Positions 1 to 10,612 of a stretch of 64,000 nucleotides of DNA are shown one piece after another. Each line of letters starts with the position of its first letter. The first letter of the stretch is position 1. The DNA is from Candidatus Saccharimonadota bacterium (GTDB lineage: Bacteria > Patescibacteriota > Saccharimonadia > Saccharimonadales > Saccharimonadaceae): contig CAJPLV010000004.1 of NCBI GenBank assembly GCA_905371715.1, positions 1 to 64,000 on the forward strand, read 5' to 3'. The notes below the pieces were generated by a model. It did not search any database and was not told where the DNA came from. It saw nothing but the letters and a program-made list of their open reading frames with translations. Both the position numbers and the translations under genes were made by a program.

Positions 1-2
1 TC

Positions 3-284
3 CGCCAGCTAACGGGCGATTATTTGTTTACTGATGCTGATGGCGCGACGCCGCTTATTCGGTTAAGCGGCGGGCAGAAGGCGCGGTTTCAGATTATTAG
101 CATGCTGGCAAATGATCCGCAGCTGCTAATTCTAGATGAACCAACGAATCATTTGGATTTGCCGAGTATTGAAGAACTAGAGACGGCGCTTGAGCGCTAC
201 GCGGGTGCAATACTTTACGTTAGCCACGACGATTATTTTCGCCGGAAGATCGGCGGCACGGTCGTACAGATTGGTGCGCCGTAA
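3..284 (+). CDS. ABC-F family ATPase, C-terminal fragment (5' end outside the window)
   Basis: The reading frame is open to the left edge, so only about the last 93 residues are present. They hold the second half of an ABC ATPase domain: the signature LSGGQKARF, the Walker B run LLILDEP, the D-loop NHLD and the H-loop YVSHD. The combination DEPTNHLD and the absence of membrane segments are typical of ABC-F proteins, which are soluble twin-ATPase proteins that act on the ribosome (translation factors or antibiotic-protection proteins). The gene ends shortly after the H-loop with no long C-terminal extension. Which ABC-F subfamily it belongs to cannot be told from this fragment. Confidence 0.85.
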   Translation, partial: RQLTGDYLFTDADGATPLIRLSGGQKARFQIISMLANDPQLLILDEPTNHLDLPSIEELETALERYAGAILYVSHDDYFRRKIGGTVVQIGAP

Positions 285-360
285 GCTAGCAGTCCCCTCG
301 TTTCTTAAACTTATAGCTGGCGCCGGCTGAATCGCGTGCTGTTTTGCCGCGAGTAGCGCA

Positions 361-476
361 AAAAAGAAAATAGCCCCCGAAACGGCTCAAGCTGAACTTT
401 CGGACAAAAGCCCGAGAACGCTTAATGAGAAAGCGCTCAATCAGGCTTGATGCCGAATCGGCGAGCTATTTCGGGG
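361..476 (-). terminator. Multibranched structured 3' end and terminator of the 72-residue gene
   Basis: Downstream of the small membrane-protein gene the minus strand has an outer stem CCCCGAAA..GCTC pairing with GAGC..TTTCGGGG, then a T-rich run. Inside the outer stem lie three further short hairpins (GCCG/CGGC, CGCTT/AAGCG with a 7-base loop, CGGG/TCCG). This is more elaborate than a plain rho-independent terminator and resembles a small cloverleaf. It could be a terminator, a stable 3' structure, or a processed small RNA. Confidence 0.6.
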
Positions 477-478
477 TA

Positions 479-697
479 TCAACTGCTGGCTGCGGTATGC
501 AGCAGCCAAGAGACGGTCATAATCAATCCTACAATCAGACATGATTGTAGAAATGAAAGTGCCGGCACGATGCTGAGACCGGAGGCATGAAGCGCTCCGG
601 TGAATAGCATGATAACTACCGCCGGAATGGCGATAGAGGCTACCATAAGGATCACGGTAACCATAATAAACAGAACGACAATAAACGCTCGGTTCAT
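479..697 (-). CDS. Small two-helix membrane protein, unknown function
   Basis: A 72-residue protein that is almost entirely hydrophobic: a first helix from about residue 4 to 32 and a second from about 45 to 67, with few charged residues. No family is recognised. The start is supported by an AGAGG-type ribosome site several bases before ATG. It is a stand-alone unit with its own promoter, a roughly 50-base leader with a GC hairpin, and a structured terminator. A leader sequence almost identical to its own occurs again near 42.1 kb. Confidence 0.65.
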   Translation of the reverse strand: MNRAFIVVLFIMVTVILMVASIAIPAVVIMLFTGALHASGLSIVPALSFLQSCLIVGLIMTVSWLLHTAASS

Positions 698-784
698 TGT
701 TTTTCCTCTCTAAAGAACAACCTCTCCGCGCGGGATTGCGCGAAAAGCTATTCTATATATATCATGTATGGTGTGATTGGTCAA
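698..784 (-). promoter_or_regulatory. Promoter and hairpin leader of the 72-residue membrane protein gene
   Basis: On the minus strand TTGACC (779-784) and TATATA (756-761) are spaced by 17 bases. The transcript should begin near AGCTTTTCGC, followed by a hairpin with stem CGCGC/GCGCG and loop AATCCC, then GAGAGG. The hairpin sits just before the ribosome site, so it could influence translation or stability. A related 5' sequence precedes the gene at 12613-12810. Confidence 0.6.
707..750. repeat. Dispersed leader repeat, copy 1
   Basis: This 44-base stretch matches 42119-42162 with only about three differences by eye, including the whole GC hairpin and the TCTCTAAAGA block. Here it forms the 5' leader of an apparently intact gene. 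It is not long enough to be an insertion sequence and has no terminal inverted repeats. Confidence 0.75.
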
Positions 785-791
785 GCGAAAG

Positions 792-1061
792 CTAAGCAAG
801 CAGTCCTTTGTCGTGCAGCGCTGCATCAATTTTAGCGCGGTCAAAGCCGCGGACGATAACGCCGGCAATGTCGGTAACAGGGACGCTGCTGGCACCACCG
901 CCAACTTTGGCGAGCAGTTCGTCCATTGCCCCCTCGTCGGTTTCAATATCGCGTACGGTAAATGGTACGCCGAGGTGTTCTAGATATTGCTTTTCGGTTT
1001 TGCAAAATGCACACCAGGCGGCGCTATAAATAATGACGTGTGATTGTGCAGCTTTTGACAT
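792..1061 (-). CDS. Glutaredoxin
   Basis: An 89-residue thioredoxin-fold protein. The N-terminal strand VIIYSAAWCAFCKTEK carries the redox pair C-A-F-C at about residues 17-20. SSVPVTDI gives the cis-proline loop and GVIVRGFDRAKI the expected C-terminal helix start. The length is normal for a small glutaredoxin. It would reduce disulfides or mixed disulfides in the cytoplasm; the electron donor is not visible here. The start ATG follows a purine-rich GAGGAAAGGG ribosome site, and a TATAAT box lies about 30 bases upstream, so this gene has a short leader with a Shine-Dalgarno site. Confidence 0.85.
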   Translation of the reverse strand: MSKAAQSHVIIYSAAWCAFCKTEKQYLEHLGVPFTVRDIETDEGAMDELLAKVGGGASSVPVTDIAGVIVRGFDRAKIDAALHDKGLLA

Positions 1062-1123
1062 TATGATCCCTTTCCTCGTTAACCATAATCATTATACGCA
1101 CAACATGTAGCGTGCACAAGAGC

Positions 1124-1333
1124 TTATTGAACGCTAGATGTGTCGCTTGTCAAGTACCAGCCGCCGTCAACAGGCGACTGATAGCAAGTAAGTTTCAAGT
1201 CTAAATGGTACTTTTGTAGTTCGCGAATAGCACGCAGAGCGTCGCTGCGGCTGGCGAAGCGCTTTTTCTCGGGCGCTCGGGCGGAATTATTACGGTAGCG
1301 CTGGTGCTTGGGGGTGTGATTACGGCGCGGCAT
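1124..1333 (-). CDS. Small basic protein, unknown
   Basis: A 69-residue protein with a strongly basic N-terminal third (many Arg, Lys, His), then a helical stretch around RSDALRAIRELQKYHLD and a C-terminal part with DGGWYLTS. It might bind nucleic acid, but no family is recognised. Support for a real gene comes from a TATACT box ending 6 bases before ATG, the same leaderless arrangement as many genes in this window, and from codon use like the neighbours. It is transcribed divergently from the ATP synthase operon. Confidence 0.6.
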   Translation of the reverse strand: MPRRNHTPKHQRYRNNSARAPEKKRFASRSDALRAIRELQKYHLDLKLTCYQSPVDGGWYLTSDTSSVQ

Positions 1334-1357
1334 GTTTGTAGTATACGAGGTTCGGGC

Positions 1358-1396
1358 TTTACAGACAATCTGGTTGCCTGATACAATTAACTGCGT
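1358..1396 (+). promoter_or_regulatory. ATP synthase operon promoter (leaderless)
   Basis: TTTACA (1358-1363), an 18-base spacer and TACAAT (1382-1387) end 9 bases before the atpI ATG. Transcription would start within a few bases of the start codon, so the operon mRNA should have essentially no 5' leader. No other promoter is evident before atpA. Confidence 0.65.
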
Positions 1397-1675
1397 ATGA
1401 GTAAACTCTCTGGCGATAGCGACAGCCGTGCGGCGGGCGCCACATCCTCTGCGAGCGTGCCGGCGTCGGCGATTATGGCGACAATGGCAGATACGACGTG
1501 GCGCATGTTTACGCCGAGCGTTGGTCTGACGCTGGCTGGTGTATGGCTAGATGCGCAGTTCGGTACGAAACCGTGGCTGATGTTTGGTGGTATCATATTA
1601 GGGTTTGTTGGCGCGTTTGTGCTTGTGAAGCGGCAAATCGCGGGCGGTACGCGGCGAAAGGCGGCGCAGCGATGA
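1397..1675 (+). CDS. atpI: AtpI/AtpZ-like ATP synthase accessory membrane protein
   Basis: A 92-residue protein with a polar Ser/Ala-rich N-terminus and two hydrophobic helices (about residues 36-52 and 61-77). The WLDAQFGTKPW segment between them is typical of the AtpZ/AtpI family, which sits at the head of F-type ATP synthase operons and is thought to help assemble the c-ring or act in Mg2+ supply. The final codons overlap the atpB start (ATGA), implying translational coupling. Assignment rests on topology and position as well as sequence. Confidence 0.75.
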   Translation: MSKLSGDSDSRAAGATSSASVPASAIMATMADTTWRMFTPSVGLTLAGVWLDAQFGTKPWLMFGGIILGFVGAFVLVKRQIAGGTRRKAAQR

Positions 1676-2613
1676 TAGCAGCTGGATTCGGGCTAGGCGC
1701 AGCAATAAGCGGCGCAGGTACGATGATTTCTGATGGCGCGGCGTTGGCATTTGGCGCGGCGGCTAGTGGTGCTGTGGCAACGTTTGCGGCGGCTGGTCCG
1801 CATATCTCAGTGAAAGCCGATACAGTCGCGACGATCGGCGGATTTGCGGTAACGAATTCGCAGGTGCTCGGCGCGTTTGGGCTGATCGTGCTCGTGTGGC
1901 TGATGTTTCGGATGCGCTTGGCAGTGCTGGGGCGCAGAAAACATACATTCGCGACGCGTTTGATGCAGTGGACATTTGAAGGACTGTACAACACGGTTAA
2001 ACAGGTAGTCCAAGATGAGGCGTGGGTGCGGCGAGTTGCACCGCTAACGATCACGATATTCTTTTTTGTAGTGGCGCAGTATTGGCTGGGGCTATTACCT
2101 GTCGTTGGTCCGATCACGGTTGGCGAGCACGGTACTCCCCTGTTGCGTGGTGGCGTAGCGGACTTAAACATGACATTTGGATTGGCGATTGTGACCATTG
2201 TCGCGGCGCAGGTGTATGCGTTTAAGTATATGGGTTTCCGCGGCAATATGGGGCGCTACTTTGTAAACCCGCTGCGCGATCCGATTATGTCATTTGTCGG
2301 TATCTTAGAGCTGGTGGCGGAGTTCTCGCGCATGCTGGGCCTGAGTTTCCGCTTGTTTGGCAACGTGCTAGCAGGTGAGGTACTGTTAATCATGATTGCG
2401 TATTTGACGCAGGTGATTTCGCCGATGGCGCTTCAACCGTTTTACTTTTTTGAGCTGTTTATTGGTGGCATTCAAGCGTACATTTTCTTTATGTTGTCAA
2501 CCGTATTTATTTCCCTAGGTCTCGTGCCGCATGGCGACCATGGCGAGCCGTACGCTTCAGTTGATCATTCCCCTGTTGATAGTCCGAAACTAGCGGCGGA
2601 GAATGAATCATAA
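1672..2613 (+). CDS. atpB: ATP synthase F0 subunit a
   Basis: A 313-residue polytopic membrane protein that forms the proton half-channels next to the c-ring. The segment LSFRLFGNVLAGE near residue 225 holds the essential stator arginine, and FFELFIGGIQAYIFFMLSTVF is the conserved last helix. The chosen ATG overlaps the atpI stop by 4 bases. Compared with typical subunit a there is a longer Ala/Gly-rich N-terminal region of about 60 residues with extra hydrophobic character, and an acidic, His-containing tail after the last helix. It belongs to the atp operon. Confidence 0.93.
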   Translation: MIAAGFGLGAAISGAGTMISDGAALAFGAAASGAVATFAAAGPHISVKADTVATIGGFAVTNSQVLGAFGLIVLVWLMFRMRLAVLGRRKHTFATRLMQWTFEGLYNTVKQVVQDEAWVRRVAPLTITIFFFVVAQYWLGLLPVVGPITVGEHGTPLLRGGVADLNMTFGLAIVTIVAAQVYAFKYMGFRGNMGRYFVNPLRDPIMSFVGILELVAEFSRMLGLSFRLFGNVLAGEVLLIMIAYLTQVISPMALQPFYFFELFIGGIQAYIFFMLSTVFISLGLVPHGDHGEPYASVDHSPVDSPKLAAENES

Positions 2614-2647
2614 ATCGATAACAATAATATAAGGAGAATTATCAATT

Positions 2648-2860
2648 ATGGAAGCATTATCATTTGCTCTCACTTATGCAATTCCGGCAGCGTTTGCCGC
2701 GATCGGGTGCGGTATGGTCGGTACGGCTGCGATGAATGCGGCTGGGCGTAATCCAGAAAAAATTAACGATTTGCGCACGATGATGATTCTTGGGATTTCA
2801 TTTATCGACGCCTTGGCAATTATTGGTTTCGTGGCGGCAATCGTCGGAAAGGTTATGTAA
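2648..2860 (+). CDS. atpE: ATP synthase F0 subunit c
   Basis: A 70-residue hairpin of two hydrophobic helices joined by the polar loop GRNPE (residues 33-37), the classical c-subunit loop. The ion-binding carboxylate is an aspartate, D54, in SFIDALAII; many bacteria have glutamate here. The Na+-specific ligand set is not obvious, so proton coupling is more likely. A strong TAAGGAG ribosome site lies about 8 bases upstream, as expected for the subunit needed in many copies. It sits in a short gap between atpB and atpF. Confidence 0.95.
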   Translation: MEALSFALTYAIPAAFAAIGCGMVGTAAMNAAGRNPEKINDLRTMMILGISFIDALAIIGFVAAIVGKVM

Positions 2861-2875
2861 GTAGCAGGGGTCATA

Positions 2876-3415
2876 GTGATAGAAAGTGTGACACAATTTG
2901 CGGCGGTGCACGCGGAAAAAGCGGATATGTTTACGTCGCTCGGTCTCGACTGGAAAGCGCTTGGTTTGCAAACGGTTGCGTTTTTAGTGTTGCTTGTCTT
3001 GCTTCGCAAGTTTGTGTATCCGCCGCTCGTTGAGGCGCTGGATAAACGCGATGCTGAAGTTAGGGCGGGTGCCAAAGCGGCACGGCAGGCACAGAAAGCA
3101 GCTGACGAAAGCGAAGCGCGCACAGCAGCGATGCTCAAAAATGCGCAGCGCGAGTCGCGGGCGATTGTGTCGTCGGCAAAGCAAGAAGCGGCAGATATGA
3201 TAGCCGATGCCGAGGCAAAAGCGTCGTCGCAAGCGAAACGGATTATTGAGAATGGGCGGCGCGACGTGGCGACAGAATTAGCAGTAGCAAAGAAAAATTT
3301 GCGCAGCGAAATGATTGACTTAGTAATCGAAGCGACTGCCGGCGTAACGCGCCACACCGTTGATGCGAGTAAAGATACGCAGCTGATTGAAAAAAACCTC
3401 GGGGAGCTGCAATAA
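2876..3415 (+). CDS. atpF: ATP synthase F0 subunit b
   Basis: A 179-residue peripheral stalk protein. One membrane helix (about residues 32-50) is followed by a long charged coiled coil rich in Ala, Glu, Lys and Arg, ending in a short region that contacts subunit delta. The start is taken as GTG, 15 bases after atpE; a later ATG at MFTSLGLD would give a shorter N-terminus that still keeps the membrane helix. It links F0 to F1 in the membrane. Confidence 0.9.
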   Translation: MIESVTQFAAVHAEKADMFTSLGLDWKALGLQTVAFLVLLVLLRKFVYPPLVEALDKRDAEVRAGAKAARQAQKAADESEARTAAMLKNAQRESRAIVSSAKQEAADMIADAEAKASSQAKRIIENGRRDVATELAVAKKNLRSEMIDLVIEATAGVTRHTVDASKDTQLIEKNLGELQ

Positions 3416-3796
3416 ATGACGCAGGTGATTTCGCGGCGGCGGCTGGCGAGCTACGCGGCTGACGTATTTATGGCGGGTGGAGATCGCGGTTTATTGTTGC
3501 ACGAAATCGCGGCATATTTGATCGAAATGAAAGCGACGCGTACGGCGAATTTGGTCGTTGCAGCGATTGAAGAGGAGTTGCAAGCACGCGGCATCGTCAT
3601 CGTTGAGACGCTTTCAGCGCACCGGCTAAGCAATGAGCTGCGCGCGCGTATACGTACACTCGTTGGCGGGCGCGAGACGCATTTTCGCGAGCGCATCAAT
3701 CCGGATGTCATTGGCGGCGTGAAAATTACCTTGCCCGATAGCGAGTTTGACGGCACGATTCAACGTAAATTAATCGCCCTCAAGGGCGCGAAGTAA
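3416..3796 (+). CDS. atpH: ATP synthase F1 subunit delta, short form
   Basis: A 126-residue protein beginning directly after the atpF stop. The C-terminal half carries the conserved delta/OSCP signature ERINPDVIGGVKITLPD and ends IQRKLIALK. Usual delta subunits have about 175-180 residues; here the N-terminal six-helix bundle that binds the top of the alpha subunits appears reduced. In-frame sequence upstream belongs to atpF, so this is not a missed start. Operon order (b-delta-alpha) supports the call. Confidence 0.82.
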   Translation: MTQVISRRRLASYAADVFMAGGDRGLLLHEIAAYLIEMKATRTANLVVAAIEEELQARGIVIVETLSAHRLSNELRARIRTLVGGRETHFRERINPDVIGGVKITLPDSEFDGTIQRKLIALKGAK

Positions 3797-3805
3797 AGGA
3801 GCAAT

Positions 3806-5341
3806 ATGGCTGATAACGCAGTGGCGGAATTGTCTGAGAGTCTGCGGCGGGCGATCGCGGGACTTGAGGCGAAAGAAGGATTAGAAAAAGTTGGTATCGT
3901 GACGCGTGTCGGCGACGGCGTAGTTTGGGTACACGGACTGCGCCAGGCGGGCTATTCGGAAGTGCTAGAAGTGCAAACAGCTAGCGGTATTGTCGAAGCG
4001 TTCGTGCTGAATTTGATGGAAGACGAAATCGGCGCAGTGCTGCTAGGCAGCGACCAGGGTGTAGCGGCTGGCGATAGAGTCAAGCTGAAGGGCGAAGTGC
4101 TTAGCGTGCCGGTTGGCGAAGAATTGCTTGGACGAGTGGTTAATCCGCTTGGTCAACCGCTTGATGGCGGTTCGGAGATCAAGGCGAAGCATCGTTTACC
4201 AGTGGAGCGCGAAGCGATTGGTGTGATGGGGCGCAAGAGTGTGCATGAGCCACTGATGACCGGTATTATGTCAATTGATGCTATGTTCCCGATTGGGCGC
4301 GGACAGCGTGAGCTAATTATCGGCGATCGCCAGACAGGCAAGACCGCCATCGCGCTTGATACGATGATTAATCAAGCGCGTCAAAAGACCGGCGTCGTCA
4401 ACGTGTATGTAGCGATTGGTCAGAAATTATCGAAAATTGCCCGGCTTGTTGAACGCCTGAAATCTGAAGGCGTAATGGATCAAACGATTGTTGTGGCGAC
4501 GAGTCCGAGCGACCCAGCTTCCCTGCTCTATTTGGCGCCATACGCCGGTACGTCGATGGGCGAATACTTCCGCGATAGCGGTAAGCATGCGCTAATGATT
4601 TACGATGACTTAACGAAACATGCTGTGGCATATCGCCAGATGTCGCTGCTGTTACGCCGTCCGCCGGGCCGCGAAGCATTTCCGGGTGACGTATTTTACC
4701 TGCACTCGCGCTTGTTGGAGCGTTCAGCAAAGTTATCAGACGAGTTAGGCGCCGGGTCGTTAACCGCCCTTCCAATTATCGAAACGCAGGCAGGCGACAT
4801 TTCCGCGTATATTCCGACCAATGTGATTTCTATTACCGACGGCCAGATTTTTATGGAGACAGATCTGTTTTATCAAGGCATCCGCCCGGCAATCTCAGCG
4901 GGCTTAAGCGTGTCGCGTGTCGGCGGCGCTGCCCAGACGAAAGCAGTGAAATCGGTCAGCGGCAACCTAAAGCTTGGTCTCAGCCAGTTCCGCGAGCTTG
5001 CGAGTTTTGCGCAGTTTGGCTCGGATTTGGACGACGCGACAAAATCGCAAATTGAGCGCGGTCAGCGCTTGACAGAACTGCTCAAGCAGCCGCAGTATCA
5101 GCCAATGAGCGTTTGGGAGCAAGTTGCATCAATCGCGGCAGTGAGCGAAGGGTTATTCGATGATGTGCCGGCAGCAAAGATTAAAGAGGCGCAGCAAGCA
5201 CTATTGGAGCGTTTGTGGGCTGAGCACAAAGATGATATGCGCGCGCTGACAAAAGGCGATAAGAAATTCGGCGAAGATGAAAAAATTGCAAAAATCGTGA
5301 GGAATACTGCTAAAGCGATCGCGAAAGGATATGAGGAGTAA
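3806..5341 (+). CDS. atpA: ATP synthase F1 subunit alpha
   Basis: A 511-residue subunit with the P-loop GDRQTGKT near residue 170 and the alpha-specific VGGAAQT region near residue 370. The length is full. It forms the non-catalytic nucleotide sites of the alpha3-beta3 hexamer. An AAAGGAG ribosome site precedes ATG. The stop codon is directly followed by the atpG start. Confidence 0.97.
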   Translation: MADNAVAELSESLRRAIAGLEAKEGLEKVGIVTRVGDGVVWVHGLRQAGYSEVLEVQTASGIVEAFVLNLMEDEIGAVLLGSDQGVAAGDRVKLKGEVLSVPVGEELLGRVVNPLGQPLDGGSEIKAKHRLPVEREAIGVMGRKSVHEPLMTGIMSIDAMFPIGRGQRELIIGDRQTGKTAIALDTMINQARQKTGVVNVYVAIGQKLSKIARLVERLKSEGVMDQTIVVATSPSDPASLLYLAPYAGTSMGEYFRDSGKHALMIYDDLTKHAVAYRQMSLLLRRPPGREAFPGDVFYLHSRLLERSAKLSDELGAGSLTALPIIETQAGDISAYIPTNVISITDGQIFMETDLFYQGIRPAISAGLSVSRVGGAAQTKAVKSVSGNLKLGLSQFRELASFAQFGSDLDDATKSQIERGQRLTELLKQPQYQPMSVWEQVASIAAVSEGLFDDVPAAKIKEAQQALLERLWAEHKDDMRALTKGDKKFGEDEKIAKIVRNTAKAIAKGYEE

Positions 5342-6207
5342 ATGGCGTCGACTCAGCAACTAAAATCGCGCATTCGCTCGGTGAAAAGCACGAAGCAAAT
5401 CACTAAGGCGATGCAGATGGTAGCGGCGAGCAAAATGCGCCGAGCGCAAGAGGCGACAAAGAGTTCGCAGGCGTATACGATGGCGGCGCGCGAACTGCTT
5501 ACGTATCTAGCGGCGCAAGGTGCGACGAATGGACATAAATGGTTCACGGTGCGTCCAGTGAAGTTTCGCTTGCTTATCGTCGTCGCGAGCGATAAGGGTT
5601 TGGCGGGCGCGTATAATGCAAATATCTTAAAGGCTTACGTACGCGAATTGAAAGCTGACGATGCGGCAAATATTGCAAATAAAACGATTGCGGTGGGGCG
5701 TAAAATTGCTCAGGCGGCAACGCGCATCAAAGATACGGAAATCGTCGGTACATACGAGGATTTGCCGGATCATTTTTCGGGTGCCGAGTTTCACGCAATT
5801 CTAAACACCGCGAAGGATCTCTTTGAAGCGGGCCAGGTTGATGCCGTGGATGTCATTTTCACGCGGTTTGTTAGCAGTTTAACGCAGCGGGCGGACGTAG
5901 TGCGCCTGTTCCCTGCCGGCTTTACGCCAACTGATGATGTGCAGCCTGATATTGCCGAAGCAAAATTTGAACCGAGCCCGAAGCAGATTATCGACGATAT
6001 CGCCTACCGGCTAATTAGCGCACGCTTATTTCAAGCGCTGACGGATTCGCGCGCCAGCGAACATAGCATGCGCATGCTTGCTATGAAAAATGCTACCGAT
6101 AACGCGACTGATCTTGTTGATGCGTTGACACTTGAAATGAACAAGGCGCGCCAAGCGGCGATTACGCAAGAGCTGACGGAGATTAGCGCTGGCGTGGAGG
6201 CGATGCA

Positions 6208-6211
<4 letters not shown>
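5342..6211 (+). CDS. atpG: ATP synthase F1 subunit gamma
   Basis: A 289-residue rotor subunit. The N-terminus (LKSRIRSVKSTKQITKAMQMVAASKMRRA) and the C-terminus (ALTLEMNKARQAAITQELTEI) are the two conserved coiled-coil strands that turn inside the alpha/beta hexamer. It begins immediately after atpA and its last codon overlaps the start of the following non-ATPase gene by 4 bases. Confidence 0.95.
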
Positions 6212-8065
<1,854 letters not shown>

Positions 8066-8069
8066 CCAA

Positions 8070-8495
8070 ATGCAGTTTCAGTTGGTGACATTGGCTGGCG
8101 TCAAACTTGACGAAGCAGTCTATGAAGTAATTCTGCCGACTACCGAGGGTGTGATCTCGGTTTTTCCAAGCCACGAGGCGCTCGTAACAGTGGCGGTGCC
8201 TGGTGTGGTAACAGTGCGCCGCCGCAAAGAGGATCGCGATGATGAGTTGGAATATTTTGCGATTTCGGGCGGCGTGGTTGAGATTAACCAAGAGCGCGTG
8301 CGTATTTTGGTCGACGAAGCGGAACATGGCGACGATATTATTGAGGCGGAAAGCCAAGCGGCGCTAGAGCGTGCGCTGAAGCTGCAAGAAGAATCAAACG
8401 ACCAGGTTGAGCTCGAAAAAGCCCACCAGCTGGTTGACCGCCATGCGGTACGGTTGAAAGTTGCCGAGCTGCATCGGCGCCGGCGACGACATTAG
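8070..8495 (+). CDS. atpC: ATP synthase F1 subunit epsilon
   Basis: A 141-residue subunit: an N-terminal beta-sandwich (FQLVTLAGVKLDEAVYEVILPTTEG, FPSHEALVT) and a C-terminal pair of helices rich in Glu, Gln and Arg that in the family regulates rotation. It follows atpD by 4 bases and closes the operon. Confidence 0.93.
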   Translation: MQFQLVTLAGVKLDEAVYEVILPTTEGVISVFPSHEALVTVAVPGVVTVRRRKEDRDDELEYFAISGGVVEINQERVRILVDEAEHGDDIIEAESQAALERALKLQEESNDQVELEKAHQLVDRHAVRLKVAELHRRRRRH

Positions 8496-8569
8496 CGGCC
8501 AGATATCTTTTCGTTTTCTTATAGCCTTTAGTAGTGCGCGTGTACTTTCGGGGCGTTATAATAACTTTG

Positions 8570-9952
8570 ATGGCGACTCGCAAGGACCAAACCGTGCCGT
8601 TGTTCGGCAATATACAAACATTCTCGGATGCAAAGAGATTTTTATTTGACGATTTGCCGTCGCTTGGCGGTGCGGTGTTTCGTGGCGCAGCGGGACTTGA
8701 GCGAGCGCGAGCGTGGTTCGCACTGCTAAATGATCCGCAGGAATCGTTCCCGATTATTCACATCGCTGGTACGAGCGGCAAAGGCTCGACGAGTTATTTC
8801 ATTGCCAATCTTTTGAAAGCGCATGGCAAAACGAACGGATTGTATGTTTCGCCGCATGTCTTTGACGTTCGCGAACGCGCGCAGATAAATATGGAGCTGC
8901 CAAGCGAAGCCGAGTTTACCAAAGCTACCGCCGACCTCATTCCCTACGTGCGGTCAATGCAATATATGCCAGATGGCCGCCCGACATATTTTGAAGTAAC
9001 AAATGCGCTTGCGCTGAGATTATTCGAGACTCATCGTGTTGACTACGGCGTGATTGAGACGGGACTAGGCGGTCGTTATGACTCTACAAATACAGTGCGC
9101 CGATCGGATAAATTAGCGGTTATTACGCGCCTCGGACTTGATCATACCGAGATTTTAGGTGACACGCTTGAGGAAATCGCCTGGCAAAAAGCCGGTATTA
9201 TTCCCTATGGCGGCACGGTTGTTGCATTGAGGCCGGAGCAAGATTCAGTGCGCGCAGTGCTTGAAGAAGTTGCGCACGGACGCCAGTCGCAAATCATTTG
9301 GAGCGAGCCGTTGAAGTATGCATCGTTGCAATCTCGAACAGAGACGGGCGTTGAATTTTCGTATAATGGCGAGCCGCTAGCGACGCATACACCGGGTGAT
9401 TACCAGATGGAAAATGCAGCGGTTGCGCTGGACGCGGTGCGTTTTTTGGCGGCGCGCGACGGCTGGGATTTTTCGTTTGACGCGGCACGCCAAGCGCTCG
9501 CAGAGGCGGAGCTGCCAGGCCGTGCAAACGTGTGGCATGTTGACGGGCGCGACGTGATGGTAGACGGCGCGCATAATCCCCAGAAGATCGCGGCGTTTTT
9601 GGGCGAGCTCGCGCATCGTCCAAAATGGCGCCGCCCGTCGGTCATTTTTGCAGCAAAGCACGGCAAAGACTGGATGGGGTCGCTTGAGGCAATTAGCCGT
9701 TTAGCAGGCAAGGTGTATATTACACAGTTCTTTCGCGGCACGGCATCGCCTCATTTGCAAAATTATAGCGTGAAGCCGGAAGAGTTTGCGGCAGTTATTG
9801 ATGTATGCGGTATGAGAAACGCCAAGCAATTCGGCGCGCCGATCGACGCGTTTAACGCTGCGCTCCAATATAACCATCCTATCGTCGTTGTCGGGTCAAT
9901 GTATATGCTCGGCGAGCTGCATGAGCAGCTGTGCGCAAGGGGACGGTTATGA
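8570..9952 (+). CDS. folC: Folylpolyglutamate synthase / dihydrofolate synthase family (Mur ligase type)
   Basis: A protein of about 460 residues. The ATP-binding loop IHIAGTSGKGSTS and the Mur-ligase segments YGVIETGLGGRYDSTN, LGLDHTEILG and VDGAHNPQK are all typical of FolC. It adds glutamates to folate (and in some bacteria glutamate to dihydropteroate). Folate use fits with folA and thyA at the other end of the window. The chosen ATG (MATRKDQTV) lies 9 bases after a TATAAT box, a leaderless arrangement; an earlier in-frame start would lie upstream of that box. Confidence 0.88.
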   Translation: MATRKDQTVPLFGNIQTFSDAKRFLFDDLPSLGGAVFRGAAGLERARAWFALLNDPQESFPIIHIAGTSGKGSTSYFIANLLKAHGKTNGLYVSPHVFDVRERAQINMELPSEAEFTKATADLIPYVRSMQYMPDGRPTYFEVTNALALRLFETHRVDYGVIETGLGGRYDSTNTVRRSDKLAVITRLGLDHTEILGDTLEEIAWQKAGIIPYGGTVVALRPEQDSVRAVLEEVAHGRQSQIIWSEPLKYASLQSRTETGVEFSYNGEPLATHTPGDYQMENAAVALDAVRFLAARDGWDFSFDAARQALAEAELPGRANVWHVDGRDVMVDGAHNPQKIAAFLGELAHRPKWRRPSVIFAAKHGKDWMGSLEAISRLAGKVYITQFFRGTASPHLQNYSVKPEEFAAVIDVCGMRNAKQFGAPIDAFNAALQYNHPIVVVGSMYMLGELHEQLCARGRL

Positions 9953-9957
9953 GAAAA

Positions 9958-10517
9958 TCATCCATAGCGATTTTTACGCAGAATACCATCCAAAGTGAAT
10001 ACTGTCCGCACGAGGAATTCTTGCACGCCAGATTGCATAGAGTGTGAAAATATGTCTTTAATAGCGTCGTTATATGGTGCTAAAAAATATTCGTAAATCT
10101 GCTCATTTGCGGGATGAAGTCCTTGTTGGTCAATTTTGTTGAGCGAAGTAAGATAGCACGAGGTATCGCGGCTGAAGCTTGCAATTGATTCGGGTTTCAG
10201 CGATGGTACCTGACGGTTGTTATATCAATAACTCTCGGAGACAGTGCTGCGTCATACGCAGTTATTTTTGACTTGAAGATCGCCGTGGGTGCGTGATTAT
10301 TGTAAAGGAAAATTACGCTATACGTCGCACAGACTGTCGTCGCGTCCATCCGCTAAATCGGGGCGGGGTGTGAAGTGCCCGTTACTTCAAGTTGACTGTC
10401 GCTTTCGCTGGTAAGAATAATTTCGTCTGGCGATAGAGATTGTACTGTGCGGGTAAAACCAGTGCCTTTTTTAGTTTCTTCGGAGTGAACGGTATGGAGC
10501 TGCCGACATTCAGGCAT
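9958..10517 (-). pseudogene. Decayed gene of about 186 codons, family unknown
   Basis: On the minus strand three coding-like pieces line up. From ATG at 10517 a hydrophilic frame (MPECRQLHTVHSEETKKGTG) runs to an in-frame TAG at 10353. The same frame resumes as MDATTVCATYSVIFLYNN up to SPRVIDITTV. A one-base shift near 10205-10232 then leads into VPSLKPESIASFSRDTSCYL through FLVRTVFTLDGILRKNRYG and TGA at 9958. The joined product would be about 185 residues with no hydrophobic segments. It ends tail to tail with folC. I do not recognise the family; an alternative is that the first and last pieces are separate short genes. Confidence 0.6.
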
Positions 10518-10612
10518 GCTGCTATTTTAGCATAAACTATATGCTTTTGCAAGTATATTCTGCGCCTGCTGTCGTCTAGCGATGTATGCGGAGCTAAAAA
10601 ACACAACAAACG

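Noticed and set aside
1593-2246. Long antisense frame across atpB
   Set aside because: It lies wholly opposite a conserved subunit, is rich in Ala/Thr/Pro as expected from a shadow of GC-biased codons, and has no ribosome site.
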